NCBI RefSeq assembly: GCF_010015445.1
Contig: NC_053114.1
Location: 26,803,579-26,867,578 of the forward strand
Length of the DNA: 64,000 nucleotides
Reading direction: 5' to 3'
DNA from: Perca fluviatilis
Lineage: Eukaryota > Chordata > Actinopteri > Perciformes > Percidae
Made by a program: the position numbers and the translations under genes. The stretch's first letter is position 1. Each line of letters starts with the position of its first letter. Shown here in pieces: positions 20,301-32,824 of this stretch. The notes under the pieces were generated by a model, which saw only the letters and a list, made by a program, of their open reading frames with translations, was not told the origin of the DNA and ran no database searches.

Positions 20301-23300
20301 CAAGAAGCGCTAAAGTCTTGGCATTTCTATTAGATCTAGGAGTGGGTTATTTACTGTCAGTCAAATACCTCCTCTTTTTCATTCTTCTTCAAGTGGTTGC
20401 ATCTGTCCAAGAAGCGATGGCCAGCCATCACCCACTCCTTCTGCACCAAACTCTGAAAGCCAATGAGGCTGCGATAATGAGGGTCCAACATGAGCTGCAC
20501 CAAGGAGGACACTACACAGTTCAGGTCTCGGTCTTCCTCCTCTGTACAAGTAGATCAAAAGAGAAACAAAAAGCTTAAACAAGCTGTTTGCAAGGCAAGC
20601 ACTTCCGAGAACACTCTGATGGCTATAATATGGTAATGATTGGAATTTGACCACAATATTTTAAATGTACTTTGGCTGGTGTGCAACATGTGTTTGAAGT
20701 CAAGCATTGGTACACTATCACAAATAATGGTATAAGAAAATCAAAAGTTAAGTTCACCGTCATGTACAATGCAGTAAAGTAAAGAATAAAGAAATGCTGT
20801 AGCTGTGTAAAACCCTGGCTTGAAACTGTGAGGCTTGCACTCAAAATAACATGGGGACTAATATTACAAAAGAAAGTTTTACCTTGAAGAATGACTGAAG
20901 CATTCTTTCCATCCAAGTAGTACACTATATCAGCTGAATGTTTCAGGAAAGCCCTTGAGTCACAAACGGAGCATAAATGTTAACAGATTTTGAAAAACAT
21001 GTAGTACTATTTTCTAAGTTACCAGCTTTGTACGGTGTACCAAAGAAAAACATCAGTGTCTTGGCAAGATATAAACTTCATAAGTTTCAAGTCATATTTT
21101 GTGCTTGTGCTACTAATGGCCCAGGAAAGCAGACCATTGATTTTGAGGCAGAATAATCATGCTGCAACTAATCTCATGAGTGTAAATTTATACAAAACAG
21201 CATACATACAATGTACTTCCATAGATACATTACTGGATGTGTAATGAATGTAATGAGTGTAAATGCATCTCATACGACAATACAAAAATAAAAAAATGTT
21301 TATGCAGGTATGTTTTGTTCTACAAGGGTAACAGAAATGTCGTGATGGCCAGCAAAACCTTTTAATTTTGGCACTTTATAAACTACACTGTTTATAACAA
21401 TATAGTTTATAAAGAGCTATCATACAGCTTTAGGTTGTTTACATACCTGACGTACTCCAGCCATCGTGAGTTTTCAATTGATGAGAGCCACCTCTCTTCT
21501 GACTCCTCAAAAGGATCTGCACGAAATCAAAAAAGTTAAACAGTGGCCGGGTTGGGTCAGTGGTAGAGCAGGCGCACATATACTGAGAGGTTTATGCCTC
21601 GACGCAGAGGTCCAGGGTTTGAATCCGACCTGTGACAATTTCCTGCATGTCATCCCCCTCTCTCCCCCCTTTCTCACCTAGCTGTCCTGTCAAAAATGAA
21701 AGGCGGAAAAGCCCCAAAAAAAATCTTTAGAAAAAATAAATAAATAAAATGTTAAAAACCTTGTACGCCTATAAAACTATACAAAGCATGTCAAGAAATC
21801 CTTTCCATTTTCACTCAAAATAAATGTGCATTGAGAAATATTTCCCACAAAGGTGTATGGATAATTACAGAGGTTATCAACAGTTACTATTGAAAGTGGC
21901 ATTGAGGCTCACCTATGACACAGATCTGCCTGACTTTAACAAAGGCACTCTGGATGTCCTGGATGTTAGGCAGAAACTTGTCTAGATCAGACCGGATGAC
22001 TTCACTGCGCTGTGGGTGGCTTTTTGTGATGGCGGTGAAGACCCTACCACAACACAAAACATCGATGACTGGGTTAAGGAGGTCTTAAAACAGCTGAAGC
22101 AACATCTTACCAATACATCATTTGTATATTCAGAACATTAGCATAACCCGCTTTATTACCAAAAAAACCCTGTAAAAAATACATACAGAATTGTATCAAA
22201 TTAAGACAAATCTCAATATTTTATTATTCCTCTGCTGTAGTTGAACATCTGTTGGTGGTTATTGAATTACAGTGTGAAACAGAGTAGAAACAACACATTT
22301 ATTCCATGTTCTGAATATGAATAAAGTAGAGGAGTTTAGTATACTTTTGATCGATCTTCCTTTGCTGAAATGGATCACTTATGTTGGCCATGCGGACAAG
22401 AGCACTTCCATTTGGGTGATTCCAGCACCAGAGCTACAAGGTAGAATGGACATAAATCAGTGCTCTGATCAATCAACTGGAAGGTATTTGGAACTGACAG
22501 ATAATGATTACAAATTACTCCACTGGTGACCCTCGTATGTGCTAATAAAATTACATTATAGGCCTAATAATAAATAACAGAAAGGAATAAAGGAAGTATT
22601 CCTAAGCAAAGCTAGACAACCAGCACACTGTTAAATGGAGATCTCAGAAAACTCACCGGGATGCGCTGATCGGTGAAGAATATGGAGTACTGCTTTAGAT
22701 CCTGATCTGCCAGAGAAACTGGGACCACAATGTACTCTGGAAGACTAAAAAGAAGAGTGAGCAAAAAACTGGTGTTACACAGAAATCAAAAACAGGACAC
22801 CACTAAAATAAAATGAAACAGAAAACAGGAAAATATATCTAAGAAAAAGTATTTTCATGTTTCCCACAACCTCCAATCTTAGTCAGAAAATAAAGGACAT
22901 CCTAATGTAGAAAATTAACATTTAGGCTATATAGTAAATTGTATCACTTATCAATGCCCATCTTTTTCATATGAATAAGCTAAGTGTGTTGCTTCATGCT
23001 GACATACCATAATAGTGTCCAAATGGTACGAAAAGCCTTGGTTGACTGTAAATAGCTTGTTAGCACTGGATTTGTTTTGCTGTGCCTGTCTCATATCAAA
23101 GCTGGTGAGTATTCAGGTATTTAGCAGTGAGATTTGTTGTGATTGAGGGAAAGTTGAATCAGAGTGTACTGTAAGTATTGTTTTCACCCCTGGTGCAGTT
23201 TGGTGCAAGCTAGTATTATGCAATTTTAAGTCTTTTCTCAAATTCCACATAAAACACTATACGATCCTTACTTTGAAACCCACCATAATGTCACCGCTGA

Positions 23301-26300
23301 ACTGAATAGCACAGATTGTCCAAAACAGACTTGCATTTACCAAGACATTCACAGAGTTTTTTTCCTTAAGTCACTCATGAAGCATGGGAAAAAAAGTTTA
23401 CAGTGTAAATATACGGTCTTGCCAAAACATACCAGGTATGAGTAAAGGGTGACATTTAGAGGGTCTGTAACAACTAAGGCCAAGTGAAGGCGCTACAGAC
23501 ATACTCTGCCTACGACAACTATCATAAAACAAACAACAAGAGATGAAAACCTTTGTGAGATGACATAACTCTCGTTGATGGAGCACACCCTCCACTCTGA
23601 TGCCCCAGTTCTCTTGATCTCCCGATCCCAGTCTGATGGAAGGTCAAAAATGGGGGTCCTTAATCCTCCTCGAGGAGCGGAACCGTTGACGTGCTCTCCT
23701 GGAAATAGATACACTGAGATTACTTCTGGTGCATAACGTGGAGAAATTAAACATGGATAGTCAAATTTGAAATTGATACTTTTTAAATGTGGATTAAGAG
23801 GAAAAATAATAGTTTAAAAAACGTACAGTATTTTAGAAGAAATAAAATAAATATGGCATGCTATACACGTACCTTTAGATGCATGGTATCGCCGCCCTTG
23901 ATACTCAAAGCCAAACAGCAGTTGAAGATCAGCTGGATGGGAATAGTGGGCAATAGCAAGGCAAACCTAGAATAGCAGAACATTACTTTTATGGGACATA
24001 CAGTACTATACAATAGATGTTCAGCTGAATGGAGGAATCAATAAAAAATTATCAAGGCAGATTAGGTTTCATCACAACCATTCAGCTTTCAAACTCTGGT
24101 ACACTCAGAGTGCTAAAATGAGGTACATTCTTTAACCATACAATCACAAGAACAAGTGAAACCTGGGAAAGCAAATATTTAAAAGAAATCCTACTGCTCT
24201 GGTTTTATAGGACTGAATCTTCCTGTGGCTCCACTAGAGTCACACAAAGCAGTCCATTCAGTAGTAAAGCTGTGAATAACATGAGGACACAGAAAAGGCG
24301 TGTGTGTGTGTGTGTGTCTGCTCCCAACTCTGTAATTTCCTATGGCAAAATAAGCTATTATAGGTTGGGTTAATTCCATATGTCACAAAGAAAAAAAGAA
24401 CTGAGCCTAATTTTAGGTTCACACTGTAATTACATGCAGGAGTGAGGGAGGGAAGAATCACTTCTAGTTTGAGTGCTCTATACATAATCATACTTCCATA
24501 TTCTGTTGTAAGCACTAGAATACATAAAATAAGGGGAATAGTGCATTTTGAAAAAAATTAAAACGAGACCACTGGTCGTGGTCATGAGACTGTCCAATGC
24601 AGTGCCATACTTTAATGAGGTTTAATCTAAATGCATGTGCTGCTCCAAAACCTACTCACAATTGCTCCCAGATGACATGGGAGATCAGACGCGTGACTAT
24701 GTACATTCACATTTATGTCCATTTCATTGGCACACAGATCTACAGCTGTCTTACTCTTGTGGGTCATGTAGAGAGGCTGCAGGGAGCCAAGCGCTCCTGA
24801 AGATCTTTGTGCACATAATTCACAAATACGTGTCTATTTCCAGGCCTTATATAACTTCAGATACCACAATGATTTTAATGCAACATCTGTGCTTAGAGAG
24901 CGTGACAGTGCTGAAGGTTTGTTTTGCTACTGTTGGCTGTGTTTTCAGTTGGTTAAGTATAACAATCAAGCAATCACATGTTCCCAGGGCAGGTTCTGTC
25001 GAAGGTGACAACTTCCAGGTTTGATTTTTGCCTTAAAAATAAAAAAAAAATAAAAAAATAAAAGGGCTTGTAAGTCTTTGTAAATTCAGTCAAAGCTGGA
25101 GTTGCTGCTAGTTACCACAACTGCTCAACCCACTACACAACTGACAACCTGGCCTTTAAGGCTGCATGACAGTTGGCCACAATTTCTGTTCTTATTAAAT
25201 TATTTTAGCTGGATTTAAAATGAAAGCCTCTACATGGTTGGTCCCCAACCGGCACCGTCAGACAACGCCTACCAAGAGCCTGGGTCTGTCCGAGGTGTCT
25301 TCCTAAAAAGGAGCTTTTCCTCGCCACTGTCGCACTAAATGCTTGCTCTTGGGGGAATTACTGGAATTGTTGGGTCTTTGTAAATTATAGAGTGTGGTCT
25401 AGACCTACTCTATCTGTAAAGTGTCTTGAGATAACTCATTAGGATTTGATACTATAAATAAAATTGAATTGGTCACTGTATCTGCATAACAAGGATTTCC
25501 TTTCATTTCCGTTGTGGGCACTTATCTTCTAAAAACACCACTAGTCATCCCCAAAATATCATGACTTGATATCAATATACACTGGTATTGAGAATCATTT
25601 GTTAGTTGAATGGCTACTATACAGATGTTGCTGATTTACAGGTCCCTCAACTACACTCTAATCTGAAGAATGAAACATCTGTCCATCTAATCTCTCTGTG
25701 CAGGAGATGAGTCAGAGTCACGCTGCCAGCTGATCCTACAATCAGGATCATTCTCAGTTTCCTTGCCTTGAATAAGCATTGTTCTCATTGTGTCTTATTC
25801 ACTGTTTGGCTAATGGCCACACTGAAAATGCCTTTTAAGTAGTTAGTTGTTCTAGTCAGATGGAGGATGAGAAAGTGACACATCAAAGTTGGTATGGTAT
25901 ACATATCCTTGTTGCTGAGGAAGTGGTCATAGCACTGAAACTGAGTGTGTATATGTAGCAAGCTTACACAGTCAGGAAAGGAAAAGTTGGTCAGCAACAA
26001 GTAACAGTGAAATGGACAGGGGGAACTGAGAAAAAGGGAATAAATGGTTAATACTATCCAATTAGTCATTTGGAGGTTACAGACAGGTTGTTTTGGGCAT
26101 TTCATATACAGTATTTGGCCATTTCCATTTAGTCAGCTCAAGACCAACCTAGACCTAAAGTCAATACGAGTCTGACAAGGATTATTCTGATACTTTAAAG
26201 CATCTCTAAAAAGACCAGCATAACCTTACTGGATTTTATATAAAACTCATTTCAGTATCACTCACCTTTTTGGCACTCTCAGGCCCAGCCTCATCAAAGC

Positions 26301-26959
26301 AGAACCTAATGATGCGCAAGTCTTTGCAATAGAGGATGAGCTCTGTCGGGTTGAACTTCAGCTTCTTGTTTGACCCCAATACTTTCTTCTTCCCCTTTGT
26401 ATCATTTGCTGAGAGGAACAAACAAAAAAATATGACTAGAACTTCCTGCAAATGCCAATGCTAAGCTTGGCTTTGCCAACAAGCTAGCATGACATGGTTG
26501 CTACCAATGGATGTCTTGGGATGTAATCTTCATATATTATCAAGATCTTCAGTCTAGCTTTAAAGGTCCCATCACATGGTGCTCTTTGGATGCTTTTATA
26601 TAGGCCTTAGTGGACCCCTAATACTGTATTTGAAGTCACCAATTTTCTCAAAGGCAGAGCAGGATACCCAGGGCTCGGTTTACACCTATCGCCATTTCTA
26701 GCCACTGGGGGAGCATAGGCATGCTGGGGGAACAACTATTAATGTTAAAAAACCTCATAAAGTGAAATTTTCATGCCATGGGACCTTTAAAATGGAGCTA
26801 CAGCCTGTTAAAGATCGTAACATTGGCCAAGATTGCCGGCGGTCCCGCGCTTCTCTTAGGGTTAAAAGATTGATCTCTGTATTTTATGAATCATTATCGG
26901 ATCATTCAAATGAAGATCGATTTGAATGGGAAAATCAATTTTTGGCCCTAATTATTAAG

Positions 26960-27037
<78 letters not shown>

Positions 27038-30000
27038 AATGTTGTCATCAGTAACCCAGACAGGTCAAAAACAAGCTAGATAAAACAAAGCCTCATGCTT
27101 CATGACTGTAACACAACAAACCTTGCTCTGGGCAGTTGGCCATGCAGGGTCAGCAATCGACAGCAATGAGATCTATAAACACGGCTAATCCCGGCCAGGC
27201 TGCACTGCCACTAAACACTGCCTTAGCTGTTCCATCACTTGTTATCAGATTGCTGACCAGGAAAGACCAACAAATGAGACCAGTCAACCAAGCTGTCAAA
27301 GATTAATTAGGGGGCCATCTAACTTTAATTCTGATTGTAGCTCACTTTTGTAAAATGACAGTAGAAGGGATGCTAAATGTTTGTTCTGAAACAGGCGATT
27401 TATTAAGAGACTAAGCAAAATGCTAACATTAGCTTGCTTGTATTTCTTAATACCATTAGGAAAGTTATAGTTGGGGTATTCTGGCTATTGATTAGACAAA
27501 ATAATACATTTTGAAATAACATTTGGGCTCTGGTAATAAGAAATCCACGTGGAAATCAGTAGGTGAATCTCGGACATGACAATAGCAAACCTGCAGAAAA
27601 CAAAGTTAAGGTTTTGCCATGAATGTTATGTAACACCAAATGTACCTGTTACTACTTGCTCCAGACAGGTGAGGGGGATGTCGTGTTCTCCAAGCAGAAG
27701 GTGGGACAACTGGGACTTCTGTGGTAAAGGCAAACAACAAAAAGTATGTGTGACATTCTGTAGACATTATTTTACACCCATAACTCACCGAAATATTATC
27801 TAAAATACTGGTGGGTAGACCGAGCTTATCCGCTCAGACTGAGTAATGATCAAGTTCTGTTTATTATGACAACACATTCCGCATAGCTGGAAATGACGTC
27901 TGTTCTTTTACTTCTTGTGCGATATCACCAACAATGTAGTGCAGGAAAGTACACACGTTTTCCTTCCTCCTTGCCAGCTGCACTGCACATACAAACATGG
28001 CTATAGAAATACAAGTATTGAAGCTATACAGCAGTATGCTGGTGCCACCAATAGATTTCCCAAATATAAAAGATAAAACCGTATCCATAGGAGGTCATTC
28101 TTAGTTTGAAGCCTGATAAAACCGACACTTTAAAGAACTGCATGAGGAAGTTACAAAACATTGGTTTTGACAGTCTGTCATGGCATCAGACCAACAGCCT
28201 TATATCTTTTACTTCTAAGAATGACTAAATATCCAAAACAGCACATTTTTACTGATTTAAAGTCAGTCTACACAAATACCTGTTTAGAAGGGGCATCTTG
28301 AGGGATGAAGGAGACCTTAAAGTTGGTGCATATCAACTTCCCCCAAAGGTCATCCTGGCTGCTTTCAGCGCTGATGCATTTCCTCACAAAGTTTACCTCA
28401 TTAACTACTATCTCCCCTGGTGACAAACAAATGAGAGAAAAAGATGTGAGTGTAAAACCTACAGTCTACCACTACAGTTCAAGGAAGAATACATAAAGTG
28501 AAAATTACTAAGTAAATAAGATTAAGATTAATTGGCTTAGCTTTGAATTTCTGAACATACCAGTAGTTGACATTCTACCAAGCTATGTGCAATCCTTTAC
28601 TCAATTCCTCAGACTCAAACAAGAAATAACGCTCATTAAGCTATTTATTACTTAGTTTGTTATCGAAATAATGACATTTTATCCAATCATTACTAATCTG
28701 TATAAATTGTAATGTTAAAATATCTAATATTTTCTGAGAAAGAAATGTGTAATAGTAAAAGTACCTATAATTTTTTTTGCCGTTATAACAGTGACCACAA
28801 AGTTATCTTAAATTTTTTTACATTGCTTTCTTACAGTAATTGTACTCCATCCACCTCTTTCTACCCTCACCTTTTCTGTTGTTCCTTCGTACAGTTACAA
28901 AAATGTGCACGTTTATAACATAATGAAATTCACAATAATTCTGAGTCTGTAAATAATGTTGATAATGTGTTGTTTTTTTTAATCTACTGTGTATGTGCAC
29001 TGTTTGTTGGAAAGCAATGACCTACATTTTGTGCCTGCTGCACATTGTGTCAATGACAATAAAATTGAATTGAAACATTTAACCATGTAGACTAGAGGAT
29101 GGATACCCGACCCGAGCCCGACCTGAGCCCGACCCGAGCCGGCGGTACCCAATGGGCCGGGCCGGGCCGAGTTCGGACACATATTTAGAAATGATGTTCG
29201 GGTCGGGCTTGGTCACATCAGTGCGATACGGCATTGAACATTTTAAATTTAAAACAGCTTATTATGTAGGAAGCCAACTGCGCACCTGTGTTAACGTGCG
29301 CTTGTTGCCCCGTGTGCGCTGACGCGCTCATCTGTTGACATTCCGGAATGCCTTCCTATAGTTGCTTAATAAAAGCAAGTTTTCCACATAAACAAACGTA
29401 CAGGTGTCATTATTATGAGAAATAAAATGAAATTTTAACTGTGTCGGGCTCCGTTCGGGCTCGGACATAAATATCTTAATGCCTGTCGGGCTCAGGTCGG
29501 GTTCGGTTACTGCTCTGTCGGACGCGGGCCGGGCTCGGACAATCAAGCAGGAGGCTGAGGTCACTTACAAATATCTCATCTGTCTCCAATGCTTTTCTAT
29601 AAGAGTAGCATGGTTGTTAAAGGCTATTTTTCAAAAACAAAAGCTAAATTATTTTAAAAAGCTAAAGCTGCTATACCCAAAGCCAAAATGCTCTGCACAA
29701 AGTGCTACATGCAAGCCTTAGGTTAACAAGGCATAGTTTCATATCTTTTATGAGTAACATGACCCTTATCTCTTAACATGACTACAAATCATTAATGTTG
29801 CTATAAAAGGTTGCCCCAGGGATATTCAAAAGATGACAGCTGGGGCAGCGGTGGAGTCGTACAGACGCATTCAGATCAAAGGACTGCCTCAGAGCATGTA
29901 GCAAATGCACAGTATGTTAAAAACAAGTAGGCTGAAACCAACATGAAACCTGTTTTTATGTCCCGCTCCAAAATCAAGATGGGAAAGCAATGACAACCCC

Positions 30001-32098
30001 TAAGTGGTAAATGCTGCTTCGGAATGGATGTAAAGTTTGTTTGTTTTACCAGCCCTTTAGCAGGTACTCAAAAATTCTCATGTCAACCTCAACCTTAGCA
30101 AAAGTACAGCAGGTTTGCAAATGTAGATTCTTTTTTAAGAGTACTTAAAGGACCTTTAAAAAGATCTTGATAATTGACAAACAACTAATGAGACTTCTCT
30201 CTTTTAGACTGTTTTTACTCCAAATAACACACAATGTAACACAATACAAAGGGTGTGTTGAGCCACTTCCCTGAGGCTCCCAAATCAACTGCTCAGACCA
30301 GAACCAGAGTAAAACATTGAAATGAAGGCTTTCCTGCTGCTCCAGTTTTTTAACTCACTACACGGATTGGCACAGCTTGAGAGAATTAGGAACTCAATAC
30401 TTAAAACCAATTTTAAGCAATTGTTTCTTGTAAAAAAAAAAAAGGAAAAAAAAAAAGGTAACTTTCCACAACTGAGAGGTGGAAACGATGTATAGTGGAG
30501 TAATGGCGCCCTGAGCCAATAATTAAGTCACACTCCCTCAGCGTGTGGTGTAAATTCGAGCTTCTCTGTTCTTTTTATTGATAGCCAGTCCAGCCACGCA
30601 TGCATTTTCGTGCATGTGGCCGTGAAAAAAATATGTCACGTATTTGGGAACAGTCTGCGAGAGCCATGTGGGGAAACTATTTATTTTTAGTATTTCAAGT
30701 ACAGACACTTTTAAAGCTATAGTGCGTAGTTTCTGCATCCCCCATGAGGAATTCTAAGTAATGACAAAACTGTCGGCGTGTCCACATGATAGAAGCCTTA
30801 CGTGACCTCCACGCAGTTGCTAGTAGCCAAGGAGGACACAGATGATTAAAAAAAACATGATTGACTCTTCAGAAGAGGTAATTATCTTCACTCGAGTTTC
30901 TGCGTGGGAAAGTCACCTAACAACAACAACAATCTTCTGAACATAGCCATACTGAGAAATACAGAGAGTTTTGTGGAGTTGATAGTCTTAATTAGCTTTG
31001 TAGCAACTCATTTGGCAATGGCTTGAATGTAACGGACGTTTATTAATATCAAAAAGTTACGCACTAAAGCTTTAATATATTTATAGAAGGTAAGTGAGAT
31101 GTCTAAGATATCTAAAAGTGATAATGACAGAAACTGAACAAGCATCCGATTATGTATCAAGCAATAAGTCAAAAAAATGTTCAACTATTCTCAGGATAAT
31201 GCAGAAGATAGACTTACCTTGAATTAACTTGGGCTCCAACTTTTTAATAGGCGGTTCAATAGTTTTCTTTACATCAGTCTAGAGAAAAAGCAGATGTCAC
31301 ATTAGAGTTAGTTAAACACTAGTGTCGCATTGTCAGACCTTCCTCCACAGGGCTGGAAGGTCTAGTCCACACGACATTGCGGGATACGAGAAAAACATGC
31401 TCTGGTTTATTGGCATTTCTTTTAAACCAATCACAATCGTCTTGGAGCGGTGCTAAGCGCCGGACGGAGCAATGGTGCCTCTGTTCCTCCAACTTGTTTT
31501 GGTGGAACATGTGTACATTCAAAAGTTATTTTAGTGGTTCCAACAGAAAATTTAGATTGGACAGACAGTCTAGCTAGCTCTCTGGATTTACCCTGTAGAG
31601 ATCTGAGGAGCAGTTAACCATAGTCCTCATAAATGGACCAGAGTTTAGAATGCCAACACAGTTACAACATGTAGTAAGCAACTGGTGCAATCTGTTTATA
31701 GAACTAGAAGAACCAAAGATACACAGCAGTCAACTATCAATCAATTTAATTTGACACATTAAATCGTACAGAGAGAAAAGGCTGTTACCCAGGTGGTTTG
31801 GATATTCCTTTTTAGCCTTTTTCTTGCAATGCCTGGTGTAAATATCCTTTAGGCAGGGTAGGGCACCGCCTATTGTGTGTTCAGCCAAACAAACCACTCT
31901 ATGCTCTAAGACCCTCTGTGATGTACTTTAAACTGTCCACCCTTTCCCCGGAAGACCTGTTGATATTAAGGGGGGCGTAGTTCCTTCCCTGCTTCTTACC
32001 AAAGTCCATTACCACCTCTTTGGTCTTGCTGACATTCATGAGTACTATGTTGTTGTCCTGAAACCATCAGGTCAGGCCCTGATCAGCAAACTTGATGG

Positions 32099-32168
<70 letters not shown>

Positions 32169-32764
32169 TGCTATAAATCCTCAAATACTGCGCACACTTG
32201 CAGATACAGTGACAGCCTATAAGTGTTTGGACATTCATGTGTTTTTCATTGTTCCCTCTTCTCCAGTACACATATTTCCAATAAATGAATGACTAGGAGG
32301 TTAAAGTGCTGACTTTCAGCTATAAGAGTGTATGGGGTGAAAGAGTACAGAATCACAGCATTTTTTACACTTTAGGTTATGTATAAAAGGCCGACAGTTT
32401 TGAATATAGCTCATTAGATGTTGGTGCAAATATTTTTTAATTAAAAACTAAAAGTTAGCACTTAAACTGCAAAGGTATTGCTTTATTTAAAATCCAATGT
32501 GCTGGAGTACACAGCTAAAACAAACCCAAATACTAGGACTGCATTGTTCATGAAAAAACATATTGAAATGGTCAGAGCATATTTTGTTAAATAAGCTAAG
32601 TGCTGGAACTTCCCAACATAAAATTAGAGATGGTCCGATACAATTTTTTGCTTCCCGATACCGATTCTGATACCTGAACTTACGTACCGATCAGATACCA
32701 GTGTGTCATATATTTTATTATGTTTTAACAACTGTATACTACTATCCCTGTATGGATGTGATAT

Positions 32765-32824
<60 letters not shown>

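Larger units (their letters stand above)
28417..31217 (-). other. mtmr10 intron 2
   Basis: This 2.8-kb intron contains a short LINE-tail-like end (AATAAAATTGAATTGAAAC, about 29056-29076), the CCCGA-rich element (29095-29545) and MITE family A copy 3 (30711-31075). The remainder is unassigned. Confidence 0.8.

Noticed and set aside
21541..21640. tRNA gene
   Set aside because: A and B boxes exist, but cloverleaf pairing is poor and a SINE body with an A-rich tail follows; the same holds for 12525-12745.
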